DNA of 64,000 bases from the NCBI GenBank assembly GCA_019915135.1, contig JAHLMK010000001.1, positions 5,890,001-5,954,000 of the forward strand, in the 5' to 3' direction. Positions 1 to 11,023 of the stretch are shown piece by piece. Positions within the stretch are counted from its first letter, which is position 1; each line of letters opens with the position of its first letter. The position numbers and the translations under genes are program-made. The notes under the pieces were generated by a model. The model did not search any database. It was not told the origin of the DNA and saw only the letters and a list, made by a program, of their open reading frames with translations. This DNA is from Strobilurus pachycystidiatus. Its lineage: Eukaryota; Basidiomycota; Agaricomycetes; Agaricales; Physalacriaceae.

Positions 1-362
1 GGCATCAGCATATGCGAATGATTATTAGAGGGAGGCCTGAGGTGGAGCCCCAAGAAAGAAGAAGACATTCACTGTATCTGGAAGGGCATGAACAGACTCG
101 GCGAGAAGCTCGACCACAGGCGTCCGATGTACCCCAGGATCTCTAGTGTGCCGGCGAGTACGACGGTTAGGAGCATCCACCAGGTGGCACGGAAGAATCG
201 GATCGCTTGGGCAATGTGTAACACTGGCGAAGGAGGTGTTAGACTGCAAGTAAGAAACGGTTCAAGCGGAAACGAACGCGTCGAAACCGAATACAGCACA
301 ACGAACACGATCGCCACACTCCGTGAAGGGATGTAGTTGTATGCCGAGTCGGCGGGGTCCAT
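1..362 (-). CDS. RTA1-like membrane protein, 5' part (runs off the window)
   Basis: RTA1-family proteins are fungal seven-helix membrane proteins linked to lipid translocation and resistance to toxic compounds. The ATG is at 362-360. The opening segment reads YNYIPSRSVAIVFVVLYSVS and is a first membrane helix. Splicing exon 1 (278-362) to exon 2 (73-223) across a GT..AG intron gives STLLHIAQAIRF, followed by WWMLLTVVLAGTLEILGY and GRLWSS, which are family hallmarks. A further GT donor follows MPFQIQ at 72. No convincing continuation is visible before the window edge, so the rest lies outside. The family call is from recognition of motifs; substrate is unknown. Confidence 0.8.
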
Positions 363-1283
363 GCTTCCAGAACGGGACGTCACTAGATAGAGAGTTGAAC
401 GTTAAAAATCAACCCATCCCAGCGACAAATGAACACTGACGCATTCGCTCCGAATCCATTGTCGGGATTAATGTAGTGGTTCGGAGGTTACAATAGGCAG
501 GACGTAGAAGAGCTGGACTCGAGATTCAGAGCAAGCTGACAGGAATCCAGATACCCGCATCGCCTTTATATTACAAGCTTCAACGGCATCGACAACCAGA
601 AGTACAGCACTCTTCATCGACGTGTCCAGGAATGGGTAAGGCGGGTGGGGGGTGGCCTCTTTTGGAGGTACAACCAACCGTAGTGCTTACCATTCAAAGG
701 CAGACAGCTCCGGGAGAACCAGGGAAGGGCGGATATGAACTCGGAGGACGGATACGACAAATCACGATTAGAACTGTCCTCTAAGCAGTCTATTCTTCGG
801 TAAGTCTCGTCAGCTTAGCGCTCAGGGCTGCCAAGTGCCAATTCATTTCTACAGAATCAGCGCGTCTCGGATGACCTCAATGTAGGACCAAAGGACGTAC
901 GAACTCCGTTGCATCCTAATACTATGATGGTTGACTCAAGAGCCTGAGGTTCGGACTGAATTCATGTTGACACGTGGGATGATATAAGGATCTGGCCCTT
1001 TTACAGTCGACTGGTGCAGCCGTTTGACTATCATACGGTCTTGATAAATCATGATAGTGCGTAGTTCGACGATAACTCCTTGAGAACTTTTAGAAAGTGT
1101 ATCCCATCAAAGCATCCGCCCAAACACCCAGTACTGGCCAGGCCGGAGTCAACATCGTAACGTTTGATGTTGGTGTGCATTAATTATCATGAGCGTATCA
1201 TATTGCGTACATCGTCGTTACTGTTAGCTTACTGCGAAGTCATAAATTATACTTGAACATCATTCATAAGACCATGAAATGGA
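363..1283. other. Intergenic: RTA1-like promoter side and 3' flank of the large repeat gene
   Basis: No supported gene. The two flanking genes are both on the minus strand, so this stretch holds the 3' untranslated region of the large repeat gene and the promoter of the RTA1-like gene. Short open frames here (for example 468-677) have no recognisable features. Confidence 0.5.
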
Positions 1284-4200
1284 TCAGACAGCCTTCCCTT
1301 TTCCCTTCCGTCGGGGATCCTTCTCCTGTTCACTTGGTGCAGAAGAAGGCGCATTACCGCCATTATTAGTCCGAAGCGTAGCTAGCCTTTGCCTGATGAG
1401 TCTTGACGGTAGTTCCCTCGAGGTAGGGACGGGGGGCAGTGTGGACGAAGACGCGACAGGGCGTTGGGGCAACGCCGAGGTAAGCCCGACAGGATTTGAC
1501 CACCAATTCAATACAGTTGGCGCAATTGAAGGATGGATGAATGGAGCGGAAGGCGCGGTTAAAGGTGTAGATTCGGGAGATGCAGGAGCCACGACCGGAG
1601 GGATCGTAATCAGAGGGCCAATGGCCGATCCGGAGTCAGACGCAGAACGATGCGAATGACGAGAAGGCGAATGCGTAAGCCGCCACAACGCCTCCATGAC
1701 TTCGTCAAGAGCGTCCCTATCTCTCTGCATTCTTCCCTCGTGTCGCCTCCGTCTCTGGATTGGTGTCTCTTCCGAGTCGAGGTTGCACCAATCGCCATCA
1801 CTTCCCTCTTCTTCGTCATCGAGCCTTGAGGCATGCATGAAATCACCTAACACTCCATCAATCGAGTGCTCGTAATCATTCCCTTCAGTGAGGAATATCG
1901 ACCGCATCGACACGGAGTTATGTGCTATGTCACTATCGTGAAGAGCTCGTAGGGCGGTCGTCTTTATGTATATGGGCAATCAGTGAACGGGGAAGTGGAA
2001 GGCAAACAGGAGACTCACGATGCTTATCCCGACTCGAGTGATTTCAGCCCTAGCAAGGATCCGGCCAGAGTCAATGAGCGATTGCAAGGTATGCGGGTAT
2101 CGGTCCTGTGACATCTTGAGGAACAGGAAGAGAAGAGGAAGAAAAAGTAGAAACACACCATGACAATCCACAAAGCCTCATCTTGCTGTACCAATTGCCG
2201 GATACGCACTAACGGGGCGGCAGAGAGCGCCGAAGGCGGCGCAGCATCGGGGACGTGTGCATGCTCTACCATCGGCGGCTGGGGAGCTTCTACTGCCTGC
2301 ACAGCTCCCTCTGCCTCCCCGAGAATTTGCCCAGTATGCTCATACCGCTGCTGGTACTGTGCCCACTCCCCAGCCCCTGCCATCAAGTTTCCAGATGAAT
2401 GACCGACGTTGGTATCAAAAGTGGGTGAGCGAATTTCACCCGAGTTCGCAAAATGGGCACTGGCACTGGCGCTGACACTGGGCGAAGGCTCATTCGTATA
2501 GTCGGCCCTCGCATAATCATCGTTCGGGTTCTCGTGCGCTGGAGAATCCAAAACTTGTGTGTCCAGAGCTGAAAGATTGGCTATCCGGAGGTTGCTCGGC
2601 CAGCCACTGATCGGTGTAGGGATATCGGGAGGATGGGCAACCGGCGCACTAGCGGGCCAAGTCGAGTATTCGACTGAGTCCTGTGCTTCCATCACAGCGT
2701 ACGACACTCCCGTATTGTTGCTGTTCACTACAAGCCTAGGTCTCTCTCTCTCGGCCCCCCACCAATCGAAACCTTGAAAGATCGAGTCTTCACCGGCAAT
2801 GACTTGCACCGACCTCGCCTCACCAGCAAGAGACGGAGTAGTGTCGGTCGGTGAAGTAGAGCCGTCTGCCCCAGCCATCGAAATTGCATCGGCGCGAGTT
2901 TCTGTCGCAGAGTATAACGCACCCGCATCCAAGTCAGCTACCCTTGGACGAGAAAGCGTGATGGTCCAACCGTCGTAGGTATGCTCGTCATCCATCTCTT
3001 CCTGTGCTTCTTCTTCCTGAACTCCAGGAGTTGGCTCTTGCTGAGGTTGTGGTGCATCCTCAGGAGGCAGCGAAACAGCACCCAACCGTAACGCTCTCGG
3101 TGGCTCTCTGAAATCTTCAAGATCTGCAGGCGCAATGGCTGCAAGGCTAGGAGGAGCCGCCATCACTCCGTGGAGAGAAGGAAAGGTCTGTCCAGGCGTT
3201 GGGGACCTCAATCCATCTAAAGCAGACGGCGGAGACATTGATCCAGCTGACACGTCAGGGAGAGGTGGCGGAGACATCCCCAGATTCACTGAGAATCTAG
3301 ACAGGCGGGATGGCCCAGCCAGAGGAGCACCATAATCTTCCGGAGAAGAATCATTGCCCTGGGGCCGTGGAATACCCAAAGCGCGCGCCAGGCCTCCATG
3401 TCGTTGAACTATGATTGTCAGCATCATCCGAGGGAAGTTACGAGATGAACTTACTCGGAGGCATAGCAGGAGGATGTCCCAACCCAGGCGGCGGGCCGGC
3501 CGCTTGCAGGTCCAGCGGTGGAATAACTGAACGCACGCCAAATTGTCAGCATCATCCGATAAAAGTTACGAGCTCAACTTACTCGGAGGCATAGCAGAAG
3601 GATGTACCAACCCAGGCGGCGGGCCGGCCGCCTGCAGGTCCAGGGGTGAGATAACCGGATGCACGCCAGGAGGATATTGGTAAGGATAACCTTGCGCTGA
3701 CGGTTGAGCTGCAAGCGACGTGTTGAGTGGACCAGGTCTTGAAGGTCCGGGGACTACCGCCCATTCATCAGGTAGGTCCGTCAACCCAAACTCCACCCTT
3801 CGACCTCCGCCTACCTCCTCCGTCTCCAGCTCCCCCATCCTATACGAATCCGGCAGCATGCCCTCATGGCGAGCTTCAAGGCCGTTCACCCTCCTTCGAA
3901 GGTCGCCTAGATGGTATTCAGTAGCCTCGAGACTCTGGGTAGAGTAAGCGGTCATGGTATCGGTAATGGTGGCTTGGTGCGCATCGATTTGGGCCTGCTG
4001 AGCGCCAATGTGCGCCTGCTGAGCAGTGATAGTCGCACGCAAAGAGTTGATATCGGCTTGCATGAACGCAAGGTGATCTTGCTGGGCGTTCAGTTGCGCT
4101 CGAAATTGGGCAAGAATACCCTCAATTGGATAGCGGGTAGAGACCGTGTGAGGAAGAGCACTGATGGCAGGAGCTGGTGCAGACGGGCCGTTGGCGACAG

Positions 4201-7200
4201 GGAATGACCCGTTAGCAGTAGAGAACGGTCCATTGTTCACGTAAAGCGGCGCATTGATAGTAGAACCAGGGAAAGGTCCATTGTCAACATGGGGCGGCGC
4301 GTTCGTAGCAGCATAGAACGGTCCCCGAGTACCATCATTAACGACAGGATGCCTTGGTCCAGTCGGCGTCAGAGAGCCTTCTGACTCCTCTTCGCTCCGA
4401 GTCGCCACTAAAGAAAGACATCATGATCCAAGTCTCATGTCAGTGGTCTGAGAACTTACCATCCCTCGTCTCATCATCAACAGTCGTAACATCCACGTGG
4501 TCATCGCGGACAGGAAGGTTGTGTCCTGATGAGACAGGACTAGAATTCGGGTCGAGACCGAGAGTACTGGTGTTGCGATTGAAAGAATTGGGTACACGCG
4601 AAGAGATTTGGGTAGAAGGTCCTGCATCCTGAGCGGAAGATTCGTCATCTCTAGTGAGAGTCAATCCAAGTAAATCGGGCAAAGGTTCTGCATCTTGAAA
4701 TGGTGGGGTATCAAACACATCGTCGACCGACCACGTCGGCGAAAGCGTCCTTTCGGTGTCCGGAGTCCCAGGTGTGGTGGGGACTCTGTCGAACAATGGC
4801 GAGCCGGCGCTGGTTGTTTGAGTAGACGACCGAGACATTGAAAACTGGGTAGGCGAAGGGGAGATGGAGACAAGGGGTGTAGCATCCACCGCAGTCAATG
4901 CCGAATCCGTACCCTCCAAGAGAGTGGTCAGCGTCGAACTCGCACCCTCAACCTCCCCGATCCGCGTCTCAATCCCCTGAACCGTCTCCTGTTCCGATCC
5001 AAGTCCTGATTCTACGCTGGGACCGGCTATGGACGAAGCAACTTCCGAATCTTCGACGCTGAGTGAAGGCGCTGCTGATTCGATGCCGACGGCGGGGGAC
5101 TCTGTGATGAACTCAGCAAACACGGGGGCCACGTCTATGATAGAATATCAGCAGCTCAGCCAGAATGCTCCCTGGATATGCGCAACTCACCTGGCACCAC
5201 CATGTTCTGATCCACCCCCTGCGGTGCCACGACCGCCACTACCAACGTGGGGGTCCGTTCCGAGTCTTCCGCCTCTTCCACATGTACGCTCTCTTCCTCC
5301 CCGCTTCGCGTAGTCGGAACCTCGATCTCCACATGCTCCTGGTCCAACGGCCGACATCTGGAGCCACGAGGTGTAGCATCCATGTCCGTACCCACAGAGG
5401 GAGTGGCCGGCATCGCGAGCTCCCGGATTTGCGTCTCAAGCCCTTCAACCGTCTCCTGTTCCGATTCAAGGCCTGTTTCCGCGCTGGGACCGGCTATGGG
5501 TGTTTGGACAGACAAAACATCCTCTGAACCTTCGGCGCCGAGGAGAGGCGCTGCTGATTCGACGCCGACAACGGGGGATTCTGCATCGGACTCGGGACTC
5601 TCAGAGGGAGTGGTCGGCGTCAAACTCGCACCGGCAAACTCCCCAATTCGTGTCTCAACCCCTTCAACCGTCTCCTGTTCCGATTCAAGGCCTGATTCTA
5701 CGCTGAGACCGGCGATGGGTGTTTGAACAGACAAAACCTCTTCTGAATCTTCGATGCCGAGTGTAGTCACTGCTGATTCGACGCCGACAACGGGAGACTC
5801 CGGACCCTCAGAGAGAGTAGCCGGCGTCGCAAGCTCCCCGACTTGCGTCTCAAGCTCTTCATCCGTCTCCTGTTCCAATCCCAGAACTGGCTCTACGCTG
5901 GGACTGGCTATGGGCGAATGAATAGACAAAACATCCTCTGAACCTTCGGCGCCGAGGAGAGGCGCTGCTGATTCAACGCCGACAACGGGAGATTCTACAC
6001 TGGACTCCGGACCCTCAGAGAGAGTGGCCGGCGTCGCAAGCTCCCGGATTTGCGTCTCAAGCTCTTCATCCGTCTCCTGTTCCAATCCCAGAACTGGCTC
6101 TACGCTGGAACTGGCTATGGGCGAATGAACAGACGGAACATCTTCTATGAGCGTAGACGCTGCTGATTCGACGCCGACAACGGGAAATTCCACGCTGGGT
6201 GCAGCAGACGCGGGGGCCACGTCTATGATGGAATAACGTCAGCCCGTAATGCTCTCCAGATAAGCGCAACTCACCTGGCACCATGGTAGTCTCATCCACC
6301 CCCTGCGGTGCCACGACCGTCAGTGGTTCCTCCCCAACCAACGCGGTGGTCCGTTCCGAGTTCTCTACCTCTTCCACATGTCCGTTTTCTTCCTCTCGGT
6401 TTCGCATATTGAGTGCGTCGATCTCGGCCTGCTGACTTTCCATCCTCTCCCTTAGAAGGTTCATCTGTGTGCGTAGGTCCGACTTCTCGGTGGTGTCTAG
6501 TAGCAGATACGTCAATGACAAATAGAGTGAAGGAGAAGAAAGAAAAAGACGCACCGTTCTCCGACTCGACCTGGACAGCAATGTCCACCCTCCGCGAATT
6601 CCCGCGAGCTAGCTGGCCCAGCTGATCTCGGATGGGCTGTAATGCTTGCTCGAGCAGGACAGATAGTATCCGCCCGAGGTTAGCTTGCATCCACGCTTCG
6701 ACTGAAGAGAAAACATGAGCATCGACATAGGTTAGTGTCCGAGGTCAGTACTTACAAGGAGCAAAGAAGGCATGCTGAGATTCAACCACAGGAAGTGCAG
6801 CATGCGCAGGTGATTGTGCTTGTGCAGTTACAGCAGGTGCAGTATATGCGGGTACAGGATCTTCTGCACCTTGGGCCGATAACTCAAAACTTGTAACATC
6901 GTGAGTGGACGCGACGCTTGAAGCTTGATGGAAATCCTCCGCAATTGGTCCTTCCTCCTCTACGGCAAAACTTGTAACATCGTGAGTGGACGGGACACTT
7001 GAAGCTTGATGGGAATCCTCCGCAATTGGTCCTTCCTCCTCTACGGCAAAAGAAGTTCAGCGGCTTGAACACTTCGAGAGAGAAGAGAGCTCACCAGAAG
7101 GGGGCGTCAAAAGACCATCGCTATCCGGTGTTTGTTCGTCAACGATGCTCTGTTCCACCAAAAGACTCGGTTCGGAAACAGTCATATGAGGTGCTTGAAT

Positions 7201-8280
7201 GGGCTCAACGGGCGTAGGCTGGGCGACGATATCTAAACAAGGTCACTTCCCAGTTCTAGGGCAAAACAAAACAAGCTTACTGGAATCCAGACGCACTCCC
7301 TGACCTCCACTTTCATCATCCGGTCCCCCGTCTTCATCGTCGTCATTGTCACCCCCGTCGACCCCATCATCGCCACGGCGGACGCCTTCTGCGTCATCAT
7401 CTTGTCCACCACGATGCGCATCCTTCCCGGCTCCGTCTTCGTCGCCATCCTCGTCGTCACCATTCAGAGTCTCCTCATCCTCATCCTCAGTCCACTCCCC
7501 TCTATAAGGCACTCTCAGCACATACCCCCTTCTTTCCCACTCATCCTCTTCGATCTCTTCCCCCCGGATAGGTATGCGGAGGCACGCGCGTTGGGATGAG
7601 GTGGTGAGGTGGTGAGCGGGGGTGTCGTGACTGGTGAGGACGGTGGGAGGGGAGGGGGGTGCCGCTCTCGTGAGGAGGGTGGAAGGAGAGGGGGGTGCCG
7701 CCCTCGTGAGGACGGTGGGAGGAGAGGGGGGTGCCGCTCTGGTCTCGGGTGCGGTGGGGGAGGGAGGGTGTGTCTCTTCATCGAAGACGACCCGGGCAAT
7801 GGGTGCCTGCTGAGAGGGTGGGTGGTACACTGCAGAAGGGCGAGAGGGAAAAGACAATCCAGGCGAATGATTATACCCCGGTAGCTCGTTTTCCACAGCC
7901 TCCGGTAAGTCGTTTCCCTCAGCCTCCGGTGTGTCGTTTTCAGCGCAAGTACCGGAAGTGTCCTTCCCCTTGCCCTTGCCCTTGCAGCTAGCTGATGTCT
8001 TGTCGGACGCCAAGTCGGTGCCAGTACCGGACTTATTATCACTAGGGATCGTGGGAGCGCTCCCTCTAGGGAGAGTCAACAGTTCGACACCATCAGTCTG
8101 CGCCTGTTCGTCCATAACAACGTTCAGAGCCTTCTCGAGACCGGGAAGCTGGGATTCATTCTCCAACGGAGACGATTTCTCGTGTGGAGGCAGGGGTGAC
8201 TTGTGGGCCTCGGAGGAAGGGGGCGCCTCGGGGGCAGAAGATGGGGCTGGAGGCGTGACCAAGGCATCGGGTGTCGCCAT
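1284..8280 (-). CDS. Giant repeat-rich, low-complexity protein with C-terminal degenerate kinase-like segment
   Basis: Twelve exons splice in one frame: 8280-7281, 7232-7095, 7040-6756, 6701-6555, 6496-6275, 6222-5191, 5134-4460, 4407-3583, 3526-3455, 3408-2159, 2114-2019 and 1961-1284. They total 6,420 nt, or about 2,139 residues. The N-terminus is Pro/Ser/Asp-Glu rich. The middle has a 27-residue duplication, five copies of a ~65-73-residue acidic repeat (PVVGVESAAPLLG..LEQET), a Q/A-rich coiled-coil-like stretch (ITAQQAHIGAQQAQIDAHQ) and a duplicated Pro-rich exon. Near the C-terminus, ALWIVMMSQDRYPHTLQSLI, LHDSDIAHNSVSMRSIFL and LGDFMHA line up with kinase hinge, catalytic loop and DFG positions. 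The catalytic Asp is lost and no full C-lobe follows. The tail is basic (RRKGKGKAV). No signal peptide is obvious. Function is unknown; it could be a scaffold or regulatory protein. Confidence 0.75.
3415..3670 (-). repeat. 128-bp tandem duplication creating a duplicated exon plus intron
   Basis: Units 3415-3542 and 3543-3670 are near-identical. Each contains the coding segment for LDLQAAGPPPGL.HP.AMPP and the following 5' splice site and intron. Exon 9 (72 nt) plus the adjacent intron (56 bp) equals exactly the 128-bp period, so exon 9 of the large gene is a tandem copy of the 3' end of exon 8. Confidence 0.9.
4880..6222 (-). repeat. Five degenerate ~200-bp coding repeats in the large gene
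   Basis: Five protein repeats of about 65-73 residues share PVVGVESAAPLLGAEGSEDV, PIAGPSVE, EQETVE.LETQI.EL and TLSEGPES. Four lie in exon 6 and one in exon 7. The flanking splice junctions are repeated too: VAPQGVD..MVPG-intron-DVAP occurs at both the exon 5/6 and the exon 6/7 boundary. This indicates duplication of an exon-intron-exon block. Confidence 0.85.
6886..7047 (-). repeat. 81-bp perfect-period tandem duplication spanning a 3' splice site
   Basis: Two units, 6886-6966 and 6967-7047, differ at only a few positions. Each encodes 27 residues (EEEGPIAEDSHQASS..). The unit includes the splice-acceptor context GCCGTAG. One copy serves as the acceptor of exon 3 of the large repeat gene (exon starts 7040); the other lies inside the exon, 81 nt downstream and in frame. 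Confidence 0.9.
7630..7745 (-). repeat. 36-bp coding minisatellite
   Basis: Three copies of a 36-bp unit encode RAAPPSPPTVLT, RAAPPSPSTLLT and RAAPPSPPTVLT in exon 1 of the large repeat gene. The units are GC-rich and purine-biased on the plus strand. Confidence 0.85.
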
Positions 8281-8316
8281 GATAGGTGTATACGTCTAGG
8301 TGGAGTACGGGATGGA

Positions 8317-8412
8317 TGTATGCGCGTCCTAAACGCGTATGTATGCGTCGGAACTTGGTTGTATGCGTCGAAAAAGATGGATGTATGCGCCGTTATTAAT
8401 CGAGTATATGCG
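8317..8412. promoter_or_regulatory. Phased TGTATGCG repeats just upstream of the large repeat gene
   Basis: TGTATGCG occurs at 8317, 8340, 8360 and 8382, and TATATGCG at 8405. Spacings are 23, 20, 22 and 23 bp, close to two DNA turns. The array lies 37-132 bp upstream of the ATG at 8280 of the minus-strand gene. A binding-site array is an inference; a simple microsatellite relic is the alternative. Confidence 0.4.
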
Positions 8413-9242
8413 TGGCCACAATTAGGTGTTGGGTGCCTGCTCTGCGTCAGCGTCGGAATGGCATGGACATGAACCACGCACGTATTAGTTGTCCTGTCGT
8501 CGCGGTGTATTAGTCGGTCGGTGGGTACGGTCCTAGTCCTATATCGAACGGGACTGACTATTCGTTAACCACCGGAATCGTTGATGTGATATAGCCTCAA
8601 ATCACACCTTTCACGCGGCCTTATATACAAGAGAAGACTCAGACAAGGGCTCGTTCTTCCGTATCCGGCCACGCCGCCTCAAAAGCCAAACAACAACCCA
8701 GGCGCATTGGGACAAAAGACGGCTTGTTGTCCTGGGATCAGTTGCTATTGTTTGGAATTCAGAACAGAACAAGGACGTACGTCAGGGTTTAACGGGCATC
8801 AAATCGCACCAAGCAAAGCGCTGATGATCTTCCTCCTTGCCTCCGATAAAAACAATAGTACGCCCGTATAAGGACGAGTGTGGGTCCAGTTTCTCAAAGC
8901 GTTGCTCGGTGGCTGGGCTGGGTGTCTATGCGCCTCGTCCCGCTGTCTGTCCGTTGACGGCACGGTAGTGGCCCGGAGAGAAGAGAGTGCGATAATTCAG
9001 ACAATGACATGTTGAGACCGTTGGTGGTAGGAAGGCAAGGCACGGCTCCGTTCCCACGCCCTCCTCTGGATCAACTTCCAGGCGCACGCCGTCGCTTACT
9101 GTACATTTGTACGTTCAATAATTCAGCCGTCTCACTTGCATAGTCTAAGTGCTGTTCGCAATCATTCCTCCCTTTCTTCCTCTTAGCGTGTGCTGGAGAC
9201 TGACCTGCAGATACTATACGGTGGCACAGACGCAGAGTCATC
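8413..9242. other. Intergenic, no gene seen
   Basis: Upstream region of the large minus-strand gene and 5' flank of the tRNA gene. No open frame here has recognisable protein features. Confidence 0.5.
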
Positions 9243-9316
9243 GGCCGACTAGCTCAGCTGGTTAGAGCGTCGTGCTAATAACGCGAAGGTCTTGGGTTCG
9301 ATCCCCACGTTGGCCA
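9243..9316 (+). tRNA. tRNA-Ile (AAT anticodon)
   Basis: A 74-nt cloverleaf without intron. The acceptor stem GGCCGAC pairs with GTTGGCC, with discriminator A at 9316. The D arm is GCTC..GAGC. The anticodon stem TCGTG/CGCGA encloses loop CTAATAA, giving anticodon AAT (Ile, A34 normally read as inosine). The T arm is TTGGG-TTCGATC-CCCAC. Its first T-stem pair is T:C, a mismatch compared with the usual G:C. The gene lies 81 bp from the MITE/KDZ insertion to its right. Confidence 0.92.
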
Positions 9317-9397
9317 ATCCCAGGTTGTCTCTCATAAGGAGAATGTTTTTGCTTTCATTTAGTTTTTCGTGAAATCAGAAAAACGTGGTATCGCGAA

Positions 9398-9413
9398 TAG
9401 GGTGGCGCAGTAA
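9398..9413 (+). mobile_element. hAT-like MITE B1, left TIR fragment
   Basis: TAGGGTGGCGCAGTAA is the first 16 bp of MITE family B. The rest of this copy continues at 35259-35578, on the far side of the 25.8-kb KDZ insertion. The last 8 bp, CGCAGTAA, are the target duplication of the KDZ element. Intact family-B ends at 35604 and 55789 show the uninterrupted TIR and so the empty site. Confidence 0.88.
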
Positions 9414-9475
9414 CACCTAATAATACCACCTTACCCTACCAGTTAGCCAGGGATCACCCCTGGGTGTTCCGGGTC

Positions 9476-9932
9476 TAGGGCCGTGGGGTAAACCTCCAGA
9501 GGCGGTACCAAACCGGTTTGGTACCGACCCCGCCGCCCCGCCAGGTTTGATACCGGTTTGGAACCGGTTCCAAACTCTCACGTGCTTTTTCACGTGATCC
9601 CGCCGCGCGCCTCCCGCCCCAGTCCCGCCTCAATCTGGCAGCCACAAATAGCTCTCAAATTTTTTGTCTTTGGGCTCTCTAGGCCCAAAGCATTCATTGA
9701 TAGCTGCCACAGAAACTCGCATGTATCTTTGGTCAGTCTTCAGGTGTCTTCCTCCGTATTTTACGCCACATATGCTTTGGCAGCCTCCTGCCACCAGATC
9801 ACATGATAAAATCATGTGACAGGTTCCAAACCTACCATCCCAGCCCTCCGAGGTTTGGAACCGGTTCCAAACCGGTAAGTTACCGAGTCAAACCATTTTC
9901 GGGGGGAAACATAGGTTTCCCCCACTACCCTA
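9476..9932 (+). mobile_element. hAT-like MITE A1
   Basis: A 457-bp non-coding element with ends TAGGGCCGTGGGG-TAAACC and (inverted) TAGGGTAGTGGGGGAAACC. It is flanked by a perfect 8-bp duplication TCCGGGTC (9468-9475 and 9933-9940). An 8-bp TSD and TAGGG termini fit the hAT superfamily. The interior has palindromes such as AACCGGTTCCAAAC and TCACGTGA/CACATGAT.. motifs. It sits in the left KDZ TIR. A second family member with a nested insertion is at 55736-56541. Confidence 0.9.
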
Positions 9933-10173
9933 TCCGGGTCTAGTTGGGCCCCGATCATAGTATATCCGTACAGCGCTAGATACATGCGTTAAATCAATGG
10001 ACTTGGAGAAAAATTCTACTGACCGCTGGCGGGGAATGTCGCTCAGCGCCTCTCAGCGCGCCCTTCGGGCAGGTCGGGCTTAGTCAATCTCGGACCCAGA
10101 CATCCGAGCATCACCAGCCGGCTCGATTGTGACCGGCACCCCATCTGCCGCCCGTCAACATCATGCGCGCGGC

Positions 10174-11023
10174 TGTCATGATGTGGCCTCACCGTAGATC
10201 AAGACCCTCCACTTTGGTCACACTTTGGCGTCCTGACACTACGGCTACACGAACCAGCGCCACACCGGAAGATGCCGAGAGATATGTCAAGGGGTTGAGA
10301 GTTCGATCCCTTATGGCGACAAAACCGGGATCCTGAAGTTCCGCCCTTGTCGGGCTTCCCGCCCTCCTTGACACACTTTGGAGCGGGCACACATGGTGTA
10401 AGACACCCCGGGAATATACTTAGGCCGCGTGAGTCAGGCGGGAGTCGGTACCCGACCAAACCCGCCTTCCCGACCAATGGGCGGTCATCGATCTGTCGGG
10501 CGGTCATCGGGATGTCGGGATCTCCGTCATCCGCAGCGTCGGACCACTCCCGACGCATCGGGAGTATGTGGTAGAAGCTTCGAGAAGAGGAACGATGAGC
10601 AAGCATGGGATTAGTATAAATACAGAGACAGCGTTGTACTAGCTACTCAGACTTCGTCCTTAACCAGTTTTCCCCCATACAACTCCGTTGGGCACTCTGC
10701 ACTCTCCGTGGTAGGACTCACCCACATGTCTCCCTTCGATACCTCCGCCAACGTCGTTGACTCCGACGAGAGAAGGCTCCCCGACGCCACACCTGGGACT
10801 AGGTCCGGCGGTGAGCCTCGTACCTTGGGATTAGGTTCCTACGGTATCACAGTCTCTGGCGAGATGGATGTGCGACCATCGAGGGCCCCTATGACTGGTA
10901 CAGTACGACCAGTCAAGCACAATACGAGGATGTACGTGGTACGCTCGCAGGAAAGCTATGAGTTGACTACAGGGATAGTCTCTCATGAGCGAGTCCTTGT
11001 CACGGCGGGGTCAGGTCGTAACA
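10174..11023 (+). repeat. 5' LTR of LTR element 1
   Basis: 850 bp, TGTCATGATG...CGTAACA, with TATA box near 10614. It appears identical to the 3' LTR by eye. The open frame starting at 10726 begins inside this LTR. Confidence 0.93.

Noticed and set aside
7630..7745. Regular direct repeats resembling a CRISPR-like array
   Set aside because: Units are contiguous 36-bp coding repeats without unique spacers, inside an exon of a eukaryotic gene.
10199..10606. 135-residue minus-strand frame, repeated at 13794-14201
   Set aside because: It lies wholly inside the LTRs of element 1 and recurs only because the LTRs are identical. No protein features.
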